Shown: piece by piece, positions 22,584 to 33,573 of the stretch
Layout: every line of letters starts with the position of its first letter
Position numbering within the stretch: the first letter of the stretch is position 1
Source of the DNA: Ahaetulla prasina
Taxonomy: Eukaryota; Chordata; Lepidosauria; Squamata; Colubridae
NCBI RefSeq assembly: GCF_028640845.1
Contig: NC_080540.1
Span: 228,144,794 to 228,208,793 of the forward strand
Direction: 5' to 3'
Length of the DNA stretch: 64,000 nt
The notes under the pieces: model-generated
What the model saw: only the letters and a program-made list of their open reading frames with translations
Databases searched by the model: none
Told to the model about the DNA's origin: nothing
Made by a program: the position numbers and the translations under genes

Positions 22584-23400
22584 TCTTAGATTATCAAAAT
22601 AGTAAAAAGGGGTCCCACATTGTTGCATTAGAACTCTGCCTTTTACAGTAATCTCTATAAAAGCCTGCTAAAACAGCCTCTTAATTCATCTGCCCAGGTA
22701 GCCCATATTACTAGATAGCAAGTCTCAAGGGAAGGCTTCAGCCCAGGGGTTTGCCTGGTGCCTGTTCCTGAAAGGAACAATTATCTAGTATTTTTTAGGA
22801 CAGGAATGGTGCCACTAGCACCCCCCTTGTTTTTGAAGCTCTCCTACCCCACACCTCAACTTTTGTCCATAAAATTTGGTGTCAAAAAAACTGATAACAA
22901 GCAGCACTTTTAATTGATCTTGGGAGTGCACTGGCAGTAACAGCAATGTAAGTGTAATTCTTCTCTGGTGGTTTGCCCAGCCAGGAGTCTGCTTGTTTAT
23001 ACAAAGCTAGGAGAATGGCCCAAATTATTTCCTTCAGTAGTAACTCCAAAATCGGATCTCCTCTATCAGGAATGAGCTTTAGTCCCCCTTTTTATGGTCC
23101 TCAAAGCCATCTACATTGTGGAAAAGGGATTTTGTAGTTACACAATATTTTGAAGCAGGAAGTAGAAGTATTTACTTTAAATAAATTTATCATGAAAAGA
23201 AAGAAAACAAAAGAGAGCGAGAGAGAGAGAGAAAGAAAGGTAGGAAGACAGACAGAATGGACTATATCACTCCCACCATCCAAAAATAATGGGAGAAAAT
23301 TCTACCCTAGTGGTTTTAGCCTTCCTACTGAAGCTTTTCTAAAATGAGCTATCTACAGCTAACAAGAACTTCCATTTCCTACTCTTGAATGGAATATCAT

Positions 23401-23437
23401 CCATCCATCTCTATCTATCTATCTATCTATCTATCTA
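23401..23437. repeat. Short ATCT microsatellite (paired with 20668)
   Basis: Contracted version of the tract in the left duplicate, with the same flanking sequence on both sides. Confidence 0.95.
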
Positions 23438-23576
23438 AAATTGTCTCAACAGAATTAATGACATCAGTCTGATGTGAGAGTTTCACCCACAGACTTGACT
23501 GTGAGGCTAAAGCTGTTCTTGAAAGTTACAGCATTGACTTCACCAAAGGTGTGGAGAATTTCTTCCATTCCAAAAG

Positions 23577-25500
23577 GTGCCACCAGGCTCAGTTGTTAAG
23601 TGAATCTGGCTTCCCGTGAACTTCGCTTGTCCAAAAGGTGCCACCAGGCTCAGTTGTTAGCACTGCACAATACATGCAAGGACCCACGACCACAATTGAC
23701 CCCAAAATTTCTGTTGCTAAGTCAGTCAAACGTTAAGTGACTTTTGTTCCCTTTTACGACCTTTCTTGCCACAGTTGTTAAGCGAATCACTGCAATTGTT
23801 AAGTTAGCAACTCAGTTGTTAAGTGAATCTGGCTTCCCCGTGAACTTCGCTTGTCCAAAGGTGCCACCAGGCTCAGTTGTTAAGTGAATCACTGCCGTTC
23901 TTAAGTGAATCTGGCTTCCCGTGAACTTCGCTTGTCCAAAAGGTGCCACCAGGCTCAGTTGTTAAGTGAATCACTGCCGTTCTTAAGTGAATCTGGCTTC
24001 CCGTGAACTTCGCTTGTCCAAAAGGTGCCACCAGGCTCAGTTGTTAAGCGAATCACTGCAATTGTTAAGTTAGCAACTCAGTTGTTAAGTGAATCACTGC
24101 CGTTCTTAAGTGAATCACTGCCGTTCTTAAGTGAATCTGGCTTCCCGTGAACTTCGCTTGTCCAAAGGTCGCGAAAATGATCACATGACCTCGGGACACT
24201 GCAATTGTTAAGTTAGCAACTCAGTTGTTAAGCGAATCACTGCAATTGTTAAGTTAGCAACTCAGTTGTTAAGTGAATCACTGCCGTTCTTAAGTGAATC
24301 ACTGCCGTTCTTAAGTGAATCTGGCTTCCCGTGAACTTCGCTTGTCCAAAAGGTGCCACCAGGCTCAGTTGTTAAGCGAATCACTGCAATTGTTAAGTTA
24401 GCAACTCAGTTGTTAAGTGAATCTGGCTTCCCGTGAACTTCGCTTGTCCAAAAGGTGCCACCAGGCTCAGTTGTTAGCACTGCACAATACATGCAAGGAC
24501 CTCGACCACAATTGACCCGTTGCTAAGTGAGTCAAACGTTAAGTGACTTTTGTTCCCTTTACGACCTTTCTTGCCACAGTTGTTAAGTGAATCCAGCATC
24601 CCCATTGACTTTGATTGTCAGGCGGTAGCAAAACAGGATCACATGACCTCGGGACACTGCAATTGTTAAGTTAGCAACTCAGTTGTTAAGTGAATCCAGC
24701 ATCCCCATTGACTTTGATTGTCAGGCGGTAGCAAAACAGGATCACATGACCTCGGGACACTGCAATTGTTAAGTTAGCAACTCAGTTGTTAGCACTGCAC
24801 AATACATGCAAGGACCTCGACCACAATTGACCCGTTGCTAAGTGAGTCAAGCGTTAAGTGAATTTTGCCCCATTTCACAACCTTTCTTGCCACAGTTGTT
24901 AAGCCAATCACTGCAATTGTTAAGTTAGTAACACAAATGTTAGCACTGCACAATACATGCAAGGACCTCGACCACAATTGACCCGTTGCTAAGTGAGTCA
25001 AGCGTTAAGTGACTTTTGCCCCATTTTACAACCTTTCTTGCCACAGTTGTTAAGTGAATCACTGCCGTTCTTAAGTGAATCTGGCTTCCCGTGAACTTCG
25101 CTTGTCCAAAGGTCGCGAAAATGATCACATGACCTCGGGACACTGCAATTGTTAAGTTAGCAACTCAGTTGTTAAGCGAATCACTGCAATTGTTAAGTTA
25201 GCAACTCAGTTGTTAAGCGAATCACTGCAATTGTTAAGTTAGCAACTCAGTTGTTAAGTGAATCTGGCTTCCCGTGAACTTCGCTTGTCCAAAAGGTGCC
25301 ACCAGGCTCAGTTGTTAGCACTGCACAATACATGCAAGGACCCACGACCACAATTGACCCCAAAATTTCTGTTGCTAAGTGAGTCAAACGTTAAGTGACT
25401 TTTGTTCCCTTTTACGACCTTTCTTGCCACAGTTGTTAAGCGAATCACTGCAATTGTTAAGTTAGCAACTCAGTTGTTAAGTGAATCTGGCTTCCCCGTG
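23577..25500. repeat. Scrambled mosaic array of MITE fragments in right copy
   Basis: Built from a few recurring blocks: GGTGCCACCAGGCTCAGTTG (one copy in the left duplicate at about 20992; here about eight, near 23577, 23638, 23870, 23942, 24023, 24351, 24452 and 25297); GCACTGCACAATACATGCAA (near 23660, 24476, 24793, 24943 and 25318); and Tigger-like MITE phrases such as GTTAAGTGAATC and CTTCGCTTGTCCAAA. Blocks switch at short shared words, for example the unique flank and the MITE join at TCCAAAAGGTG, and others join at CAGTTGTTA. Units are not of constant length, so this is not a simple satellite. Confidence 0.88.
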
Positions 25501-25706
25501 AACTTCGCTTGTCCAAAGGTCGCCGAAAATGATCACATGACCCTGGGACAACTGTCACAAATATGAGTCAGTGGCCAAACCTCTGAAGTTTGATCACGTG
25601 ACCATGGAGATGCTGCCATGGGCAATAAGTCTGAAAACAGTCGTAAGTCATTTTTTTCCCATGGTCGTAACTTTGAACGGTCACTAAACGAGCAGTTGTA
25701 CGTCAA
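25470..25706. mobile_element. Tigger-like MITE right half beside exon copy A
   Basis: Same element as 21656-22046, but its left half has been absorbed in the scrambled array. Ends in the same CACCTG-TA terminus. Confidence 0.8.
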
Positions 25707-25748
25707 GGACCACCTGTATTAATTGTATCTGTGGCTTGGGGATGGCTG

Positions 25749-25997
25749 TTACTTTCCGTAACACTCTGACATCTTCTTCATGGCCCGTTGCACGAATTCC
25801 ACTTTCCCCCGGTCTTTCTGTATGGCCGTGTACTCGTACGCTTTCAGCTTGCTGTAGTAATCCGAGAATTTATTGTAGAGGACGGAGATGGGCATGCCGT
25901 TCAGGATGATCCCAAAAGCGATGCAGAGGAACGCAAACAGCCGTCCCAGGTGGGTCTCCGGATACATGTCTCCATATCCCACAGTAGAAAGGCTTAC
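25749..25997 (-). CDS. KCNV2: KCNV2 terminal exon, proximal copy (copy A)
   Basis: Encodes 82 residues and a TAA stop. Joined to exon 1 in phase 0 it would give a 532-residue protein, close to the mammalian length of about 545. It starts [10 protein letters not shown], the potassium selectivity filter, followed by S6 (about residues 469-492, with GMPIS where most Kv channels have PVP) and a tail ending SECYGK. The acceptor is a pyrimidine-rich tract ending in CAAG just before GTAAGCC. This is the copy first met by a transcript coming from exon 1, about 7.6 kb downstream. It is identical base for base to copy B at 22079-22327. The DNA after its stop, where a 3' UTR would lie, soon becomes a scrambled repeat array with no AATAAA seen before the next copy. 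Confidence 0.93.
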   Translation of the reverse strand, partial: VSLSTVGYGDMYPETHLGRLFAFLCIAFGIILNGMPISVLYNKFSDYYSKLKAYEYTAIQKDRGKVEFVQRAMKKMSECYGK

Positions 25998-26073
25998 CTT
26001 GAGGTAAATAAAGGAATGGGGGGAAATCATTTAGAAGAGCAAGAAGTGGACTTTTAGACAGAGGATCATAGAT

Positions 26074-26254
26074 CAGTGGTTCTCAGCCCGCAAGAAGGGC
26101 GGCCTATGTTGATGTCATAGGAAGTCCGCGAACCTTGAGGAAATATTACAATTTAAATCTTAAGTCTTTGGGAGGGGGGTGTCGGTGGCCATAATCCATG
26201 GCCACAAAAAAGATTTAAAGGGGTCCTTGGTGAAGAAAAGATTGAGAACCACTG
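26074..26254. mobile_element. Short hAT-type element, KCNV2 duplicate A
   Basis: Duplicated counterpart of 22404-22583 with the same termini and TSD, so it inserted before the segment was duplicated. Confidence 0.85.
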
Positions 26255-26634
26255 TCTTAGATTATCAAAATAGTAAAAAGGGGTCCCACATTGTTGCATT
26301 AGAACTCTGCCTTTTACAGTAATCTCTATAAAAGCCTGCTAAAACAGCCTCTTAATTCATCTGCCCAGGTAGCCCATATTACTAGATAGCAAGTCTCAAG
26401 GGAAGGCTTCAGCCCAGGGGTTTGCCTGGTGCCTGTTCCTGAAAGGAACAATTATCTAGTATTTTTTAGGACAGGAATGGTGCCACTAGCACCCCCCTTG
26501 TTTTTGAAGCTCTCCTACCCCACACCTCAACTTTTGTCCATAAAATTTGGTGTCAAAAAAACTGATACCCAGCGGCTTGCTTCGTTTTAAACTATGTACA
26601 CAAATCGTTATGTCTCTTGCATTACACTTTTAAA

Positions 26635-26909
26635 CAGTGGTGAAATTCAAATCTTTTTACTACCAGTTCTGTGGGTGTGGCTTGGTGGGTGTGGCAGAGG
26701 AAGGATACTGCAAAATCTCCATTCCCACCCCACTCCAGGGGAAGGCTACTGCAAAATCTCCATTTCTATCCCACTCTGGGGCCAGCCAGAGGTGGAATTT
26801 GCTGGTTCTGCAAACTATTGAAAATTTCCACTACTGGTTCTCTGAACTACTAAAAATTTCTGCTACCAGTTCTCCAGAACCTGTCAGAACCTGCTGGATT
26901 TCACCCCTG
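26635..26909. mobile_element. hAT-type MITE (main family)
   Basis: Termini CAGTGGTGAAATTCAAATC and CTGGATTTCACCCCTG with a perfect TSD CTTTTAAA (26627-26634, 26910-26917). Lies in KCNV2 intron 1. Confidence 0.93.
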
Positions 26910-27114
26910 CTTTTAAATAAGTCAGAAGCCAGGATAACGGACAAAAATCAGTCTTCACTGAAAGGAATGTATCACTAAAAGGGATACATCTGGTCCCCTT
27001 AAGGGCTTGGTAGCTGAATCTTAATAAGAAAATGCAGCTGTCAGCTGTGAAAAAGGCCCACTGATGCTCTGAGCATGGTCCAGCAAAGGTGTCCCTCAAC
27101 CTTTCCATTGCTTA

Positions 27115-27466
27115 AAGGTAAAGGTAAAGATTCCCCTCGCACATATGTGCTAGTCATTTCCAACTCTAGGGGGCGGTGCTCCTCTCTGTTTCTAAGCCAA
27201 AGTGCAGTCCGAAGACGTCTCCATGGTCATGTGGCCGGCATGACTCAACGCCAAAGGCGCACGAAACACTGATACCTTCCCACCAAAGATGGTCCCTATT
27301 TTTCTACTTGCATTTTTTACGTGCTTTCGAACTGCTAGGTTGGCAGAAGTTGGGACAAGTAACGGGAGCTCACCCCGTTACGCGGCACTAAGGATTCGAA
27401 CCGCTGAACTGCCAACCTTTCAATCAACAAGCTCAGTGTCCTAGCCACTGAGCCACTGTGTCCCTT
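27115..27466 (-). mobile_element. Sauria-type SINE
   Basis: Reversed, it starts with a tRNA-like head (GGCTCAGTGGCTAGGACACT; GGTTCGAATCC) and continues with the Sauria words CAGTTCGAAAGCACGT and GTCATGTGGCCGGCATGACT on one strand or the other, ending with a Bov-B-like tail. Perfect 14-bp TSD CTTTCCATTGCTTA (27101-27114, 27467-27480). Confidence 0.92.
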
Positions 27467-27587
27467 CTTTCCATTGCTTACCTGACACTAAAACTCAGTC
27501 AGTGCTGAAAATCAAAACTGAGTGTAGTGGCGAAAGGGTTAAGGGCATGACAGCTGGGATGTCCCCTTTCTCTTGGTGCCCTAAGTA

Positions 27588-27962
27588 CAGGTAGGTCTTG
27601 ACTTACAACCACAATTGAACCCAGAATTTATGTTGCTAAGTGAGTATGCTCCATTTGACAACCTTTCTTGCTAACAGTTAAGTTAATCACTGCAGTTGTT
27701 ACGTTAGTAAGTGGTTATTAAGTGAGTTTGGCTTTCCCATTGTCTTTGCTTGTCAGAAAGTCGCAAAAGACGATCACATGACCCCGGGACACTGCAACCA
27801 TTATAAATCTGAACCAGCTGCCAAGCGGCCAAATTTTGATCACATGACCATGAGAATGCTGCAATGGTTGTGAGTGTGAAAAACGGGCATGTCATTTTTT
27901 TTCAGTGTCGTTGTAACTTTGAGTGGCCACTAAATGAACTGTTGTAAGTCGAGGACCATCTG
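27588..27962. mobile_element. Tigger-like MITE, full length
   Basis: Starts CAGGTAGGTCTTGACTTAC after TA, ends GTAAGTCGAGGACCATCTG. Interior contains the family words GATCACATGACCCCGGGACA and TTTTGATCACATGACCATGA. Confidence 0.85.
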
Positions 27963-28850
27963 TGCATGTTTATTTTGCTCAATATTTAATCCAGGGCTTT
28001 AGTTTTGGCCCTAGGATAAATTGTCTGACATACGTTCACTAAAGTAAAACTCACAATGCATACATCTCCTGTGATCATTTTTGAATGATCTGCTGCTTTC
28101 CTGGTGAGACCAAATTCTGTTTTTATTGTGTCAAACCATCACAGCTTCGTGGCCTTTTGGAAGCTTGCTGAACATCCTCTCTGATTTGCATGTAGATTTA
28201 GGAGAAATGCAAATAGGGAAAATCCTTTTTTTTTTTTTTTAATTGTTGGGATTGTTGCTATGCTTGATAACGAGTCTGACTTTTTAGATGCCGAGCCAGG
28301 GGAATTTGTTTGTTAGGGCGCACCTGAGAGAAATGTGATTAGTCTGAGGCTCCAATGGAAATTGGCTCACGGGAATTGAATGTAAATGGCGGAGAAATAG
28401 CTCTGAAAATAAACAACAAGATGAAAGGGAAACGTGTTATTGACAATAGCCAGCGGTTACAGAACGGCATTTTTTCACTCATGTGATTTCCTGGAGAGCA
28501 TAAGAAAGTAGCTCTGCGTTGTTCTTGGTGCGATTTTGTTGTCTTTCATGTGAGGTACAGCTGGGATAGAAAAGTGGATCATCAAGAAAAATGCTGCTCT
28601 GAATTATACATGTGATTATATTTGTACGTACTCTGGGGTGGAAGTTTCTTTCTGTTCCTCAGTGCTACGTGCGTGGAAATGTGAGAACAAGGGTGGCCCC
28701 GCTGCCAGCCAGGCTAGCTAGTCTAAAGCTATTCAGTTGTGCCTTGCCGCAGATCAAAGGCCCACCTTTTTCTAGGAAAGAGGCTCCTGTTCTTCTTCTC
28801 CCTTTTCAGGAATTCGGGGGGGGGAAATTTCATTTTGATTAGGGATAGTT
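27963..28850. other. No feature recognised
   Basis: KCNV2 intron; a T run near 28227. Otherwise apparently unique. Confidence 0.5.
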
Positions 28851-28858
28851 ATCTATGG

Positions 28859-29373
28859 CAGTGGCCCCTAATCTTTTGGGTAGCAAGGACTGGTTCTGTA
28901 GAGAGAGTTTTTTTCTGTGGACTGGAGGGGGTGGCATGGTTTCACATGCTGCCTGCATCCCATAGATGGGGCTTCATTTGTTTGCACGGCCCAGTTTCTG
29001 GTGTGTCACAGCCAGTGGTGGGATTCAAATAATTTAACAACCGGTTCTCTGCCCTAATGACTGGCTGGGTGGGTGTGGCCATGGTGGGCAAGGCCAGGAG
29101 GTGTACAGGCAGCACTTGGCCTCCTGCACCCCCATGGGAGCAAAAGTAGGCTTCAGGGGGGGGCTGCTGCCCCCCCGCACCCCATCTTGGGCCTAGTAGG
29201 CTTCCCTGCAGCCTCCTGGGAGCAAAAACGGGCCATGGGGGTGGGAAACTCCTGGAAGGGGTGGGTGGGCGGGGCCAGCCAGCAATTTAACAATCGGTTT
29301 GCCCAAACTGGCTGAATCCCACCACTGGTCACAGCTCAGTGTCGATCCACAAACCAGGGGTTGGTGACCCCTG
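28859..29373. mobile_element. hAT-type element hosting a second hAT
   Basis: Termini CAGTGGCCCCTAATCTTTTG and GGGTTGGTGACCCCTG, perfect TSD ATCTATGG (28851-28858, 29374-29381). Confidence 0.92.
29013..29327. mobile_element. Nested hAT-type element
   Basis: Termini CAGTGGTGGGATTCAAAT and GGCTGAATCCCACCACTG, perfect TSD GTCACAGC (29005-29012, 29328-29335), wholly inside the element above. GC-rich interior. Confidence 0.93.
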
Positions 29374-29388
29374 ATCTATGGATGTTCT

Positions 29389-29470
29389 CAGTCATCCAGG
29401 TTGTGTGTTTTTTCCCAAAAAAAATTCTTTGAAAACATTTCGCTTCTCATCCAAGAAAACAAGTAAAATG
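29389..29470. mobile_element. Penelope-type terminal fragment
   Basis: Contains TTCTCAGTCATCCAGGTTG and CATTTCGCTTCTCATCCAAG, shared with 29780 and 36306. Confidence 0.6.
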
Positions 29471-29779
29471 TCTTCAAAGAAAAAAACCCAAGAAAGTCCA
29501 CTTGCCTTTTGGAAAAAGCACCTTTGAGTTTAGAGTTCTCCTCAGTGCTACTGCATGTGGTTTCAATTTCTGTGCCTGTCTTTCAAGCCTATGGGTTCTT
29601 CAACCTTCTCATTCTGGGCCAGCCCTACAAGAGGTGTTTCCACATCTGTATCTTTCCCTGGCATGAAACTGAAATCCAAGAAACTCAAGAACTGTCAACC
29701 AGAATGATGACTGTACCCTGACAAAAGGACCCTGATGCCCCTTAGCCATCTTGCTGATAGCTGAAGTATAGGAACGTGA

Positions 29780-29985
29780 TGTCTGTGGAGATTCTCAATC
29801 ATCCAGATCATGGTTGTCCCAAAGATGCTTTTTCAAGAGGCAACTGGACTTTCTGGTTTTTCTTTGAAGATGTTTCGCGTCTCATCCAAGAAGCTTCTTC
29901 AGCACAGAGCTTGGATGAGAAGCGAAATGACTTCAAAGAAAAACCAGAAAGTCCAGTTGCCTCTTGAAAAAGCATCTTTAGGACA
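29780..29985. repeat. 70-bp-arm palindrome of a Penelope-type terminus
   Basis: Arm 29821-29890 is the near inverted complement of 29910-29979 around a 19-base loop. Each arm includes CTCATCCAAG/CTTGGATGAG and TTTCG/CGAAA words. The left flank carries GTCTGTGGAGATTCTCAATC, the same edge as 36306 and 36632. Confidence 0.85.
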
Positions 29986-30253
29986 TACAGGAACACAACA
30001 TAAACATTTTACTTAAGCCCCACTTTTCCTTTGAAAACTAATTTGAATATACATTCTTCTTCACCTTCATTGAATGTGAACTGGTAAAGAAAAAAATGTG
30101 ATATTATTTTCTGCAGTATTTAGTGCCTTCTCATCTCAACCAGCCAGGCACAAATCAATTGAGGTAAAAAAATTCTGTGCAATTATTCCTGCATATGTGT
30201 TTCTGTTACTTCTATGCACATATAGTCTATGGAAGGGAGGTGACACCATAGAT

Positions 30254-30566
30254 CCATGATGGCAAACCTATGGAATGCGTGCTCAAAGTGACATGCAAAG
30301 CCATGTTGCCCGCATGCATGGCCTTGCCTGTTTGTCTTCCGGGTTTTTGACATGCATGCGCGCGCGCTGATCATCTGTCCTTTGTGCGCATGGCAGTGCT
30401 GAAAATCAGTGTATGCATGCACACTGGCCAACTGATTCTCAAGTACACATGCGCACCAGAACCTGCAAGTTTGGCTTTTCGGGAGCACAATCCTGACGAG
30501 TGCATGTGCACGACATTTCTGCATGACCTTTTCGGTACTCGGTGCCAAAAAGGTTCGCCATCATTG
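30254..30566. mobile_element. hAT-type element, GC/ATGC-rich
   Basis: Termini CCATGATGGCAAACCTATGG and AAGGTTCGCCATCATTG, perfect TSD CCATAGAT (30246-30253, 30567-30574). Interior dominated by GCATGC words. Confidence 0.9.
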
Positions 30567-30907
30567 CCATAGATGTTGTGGCATCACCATTTTAATGACA
30601 TGCATTATGTAATTGGGATCTTCCACATCACAACTGAGCCATTATGTAATTGGAATCATTTGTATGATGACGTGTCATGGTTTATGGGACCTGTCATGGC
30701 TTCCACTTAATGCCTATGAAGCTGTATGGACTTGTATTAAAGCAAGGCTGGGAAGCCCAAGGTCTCCAGTTGCTGCTCAAATACCACTTAACACTATTGC
30801 TCTGCACGGTAGCTGGATTTGGTGCAAGTTGTAATTTAGTAACATGTGGAGACCTACAGGTTCTCCACCTTGGGGTTACAGAGAATGAATCTGTCTGATT
30901 CATTCAT

Positions 30908-31029
30908 CAGTGTTTCTCACCCTTGGCAACTTGAAGATGAGTGGAATTCAACTCTCAAAATTGACTGGTTGGAGCATTCTGGGAGTTGAAGTCTTCCCAT
31001 CTTCAAGTTGCCAAGGTTGGGAAATATGG
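30908..31029. mobile_element. Short hairpin MITE (TTGGCAACTTGAAG family)
   Basis: About 120 bp with inverted arms TTGGCAACTTGAAGATG and CATCTTCAAGTTGCCAAGG. Relatives at 37024, 41343 and 47083. Confidence 0.75.
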
Positions 31030-31529
31030 GACTAGAGGAACCTGTGAAAGGAGTCATAGCATGTACTCAGTTGTCTAACAAGTCACAATCAGTATTGTCA
31101 GGGCTCATTTGAATGAAGCTCAAAACAATTGCATGTTGTGGTCAGTGAAGAATCTTGTCTTCAGCTGCTACTCCAGGCAATTTAGCAGAATTATTGAAGG
31201 GAGAATTTCTCGTATATATCACCCATATGCAGAATAAGTTATGTCACAGATGTGTTATTTAATGTCACCAGCAAATATTAGAATTGAGCAAAACCCATTC
31301 ATCTTCAGGATTTATTCATGAGGATACTTTGCTTTCTATTATTTGGTACCCTGATTCTGGGTGATATTATTAAGCAGATTATGGATGATCATAAACATGT
31401 AGTCAGCCCACATTCATCTGAGTAAAACACTAACAATGGTGTATACTTCAACTGTTGTCCTCTAGCTTCAAAGGGAAAGCATTAGTGGAGATGTAATGTC
31501 CTTCCTGTTAAAGACTACTTCAGCTTTAA
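31030..31529. other. No feature recognised
   Basis: Apparently unique intronic DNA. Confidence 0.5.
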
Positions 31530-31878
31530 TTGCAATAATACTAGAGCAACTAATAGATTTAAACTTAATGTCAACTGCTTTAATCTAGATTGCAGAAAAT
31601 ATGACTTCTGTAACAGAATCATCAGTGCTTGGAATACTTTACCTGACTCTGTGGTCTCTTCCGATAATCCTAAAAGTTTTATCCAAAAACTTTCTACTAT
31701 TGACCTCACCCCATTCCTAAGAGGACCATAAGGGGCGTGCATAAGCGCACAAACGTGCCTACCGTTCCTGTCCTATTGTTTTTCTTTTCTTCTTCCTATA
31801 TATATGCTTATACCTCCTTATATTTACTATATAATCTTTTTGTATGATACCTACATATATTGTTGTGACAAAATAAAA

Positions 31879-31921
<43 letters not shown>

Positions 31922-31925
31922 AAAT
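31530..31925 (+). mobile_element. LINE 3' end (Rex1/CR1-like) with AAAT tail
   Basis: A plus-strand frame reads FKLNVNCFNLDCRKYDF then RIISAWNTLPDSVVSS, the usual C terminus of CR1/Rex-group ORF2 proteins, then a 3' UTR with GTGCCTACCGTTCCTGTCCT, TTGTTGTGACAAAATAAAAT and a tail of about 13 AAAT units. The clade is inference. Confidence 0.7.
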
Positions 31926-32750
31926 AAATGTGTCATAGCATGCTAGGTTGGCTTGACAACTTCTGGAGCAGATGCTAGAGCCACTCCAATATTATAATCA
32001 CCTTGGACGCAGCTGTTTACAGAACCATTTACATTGGACAATATTTGTGTTCCTGAACTTTCTTAAATGGTAGTCTTATTTTCACTTCAAGGGGTAAATC
32101 AAGGTAACACAAGGCATTTTTATCCTTCCTTGAAAGTATATGTAGAAAACTATATATACCCCAATGCAGAATCTATCACATGGGATGATGCATGCATATT
32201 GCACCACATGGCGCAAAGCCAACATTGGATATATCCATCCACCCAGCCAGCTCTTGACATAAGATGGTAATTCCAGTTTCTATTTTTGATTAACCCTGGC
32301 AACTTAGCAAAGAACAGCTGAGAGAAAAGATCAGGGAGAAATTTGCAGGACACACCTTTGTCCAGTTGTTGTTTATCCAAGACACCAGATTTATTGGGAA
32401 TACAATTTTCATCCATCACTAGTGGCAGCCCCTATTGTATTTCAACAACAGGTCTATAAATTATAAATTCCGTATCACATTACAATCCAGTGACCCAGCC
32501 AGCTCACCCATTTTGTTATTTTTGGCCATTGTTACCGGCTTAATAAAAATAAAACAGAAAGCTCATCTCATGCTCTGATTTATTGTCAGTTGTTTCGGGA
32601 ACCTCCCGAGGAATCTCTGTGTCTGTCATCTGTGATCACGTCTGGCATCTTCCTGTCTCTTGATTTTTCAGAGACCAAGGGCAGTGCCAACCATAAGTTC
32701 TACAGGTTTTGTCAGCATCAATCTTACTTATTCTTGGTACATTATTAGGT
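31926..32750. other. No feature recognised
   Basis: Apparently unique intronic DNA. Confidence 0.5.
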
Positions 32751-32763
32751 GAAGCCATCCTTA

Positions 32764-33129
32764 AAAAGGTAAAGGTTCCCCTCGCACATATGTGCTAGTC
32801 GTTCCCGACTCTAGGGGGTGGTGTTCCTCTCTGTTTCTAAGCTGAAGAGCCAGCGCTGTCCGAAGACATCTCCGTGGTCATGTGGCCGAAATGACTCAAC
32901 GCCAAAGGCGCACGGAACGCTGTTACCTTCCCACCAAAGGTGGTCCCTATTTTCCTACTTGCATTTTTTATGTGCTTTCGAACTGCTAGGTTGGCAGAAG
33001 CTGGGACAAGTAACGGGAGCTCACCCTGTTACGTGGCACTAGGGACTCAAACCTGAACTGTCGGTTGAACTGCCGACCTTTCAATCGACAAGCTCAGCAT
33101 CTTAGCCACTGAGCCACCACATCCTGACT
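32764..33129 (-). mobile_element. Sauria-type SINE
   Basis: Same family and orientation as 27115-27466. TSD GAAGCCATCCTTA (32751-32763) against GAAACCATCCTTA (33130-33142), 12 of 13 matching. Confidence 0.9.
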
Positions 33130-33573
33130 GAAACCATCCTTACTACCTCCATAAATAAATAATAGCTAGCTGTCCGTTGGCATATAGAAACCTATGAATT
33201 TTTTTTAAAAGCATGCAGAAACTTCTGCAAATTTCAGGCTTCCAATATGTTTTCCCTTCTCTGCTTTCCTCTTCTTTCTTATACAGTAGCCTTGAGTGCT
33301 GCAAGGAGACCACCCATGCAGAAGCTGCCACAAAAAGACATCTAGTTCAAGCTGAGCTTCACTGATTACAGACTGATCTACTGAAACAGATGTACTAAAG
33401 CTTACAGTGGAAAGTGGGGTGGGGTGTCTGCATTTACATCTCCTCTAAAACCAAAGACTCAGAACAGATGTTCAAAATCTGGGCATATCCTCCTGCTTTC
33501 ATAACAAGCAGCTTTTCTAAATAAAGAGCAAGAAGCGAGGGTCAGGTCTCAAAAGAGTACATCAGGTACTTAC

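Larger units (their letters stand above)
20166..22892. repeat. Direct duplication containing KCNV2 last exon, left copy
   Basis: A 2,727-bp segment starting at the shared tetranucleotide GATA (20166-20169) and ending just before the same GATA at 22893. It holds an ATCT microsatellite, two Tigger-like MITEs (about 21028-21399 and 21656-22046), 250 bp of unique DNA between them with the AATAAA signal, exon copy B and a hAT element (22404-22583). The right copy starts immediately, so the repeat is head to tail. Confidence 0.92.
22893..26563. repeat. Direct duplication containing KCNV2 last exon, right copy
   Basis: A 3,671-bp second copy, ending at GATA 26564-26567. Its first 700 bases match 20166-20990 with scattered substitutions, and its last 1.06 kb match 21830-22892. 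The middle differs: the unique interval at 21400-21655 is missing and a scrambled array of about 1.9 kb takes its place. The ATCT microsatellite is also much shorter here. Confidence 0.92.
25998..33573 (-). other. KCNV2: KCNV2 intron 1
   Basis: Intron between exon 1 and terminal-exon copy A, with a GTAAGT donor and an AG acceptor. It is filled with repeats listed separately: hAT elements, two Sauria SINEs, a Tigger-like MITE, Penelope-type palindromes and a LINE 3' end. No extra coding exon was recognised in it. If copy B is used instead, the intron is about 11.2 kb. Confidence 0.85.

Noticed and set aside
23577..25500. CRISPR-like appearance of repeated words with variable spacers
   Set aside because: Repeats are fragments of local transposons and unique flank, spacing is irregular, and the genome is vertebrate.
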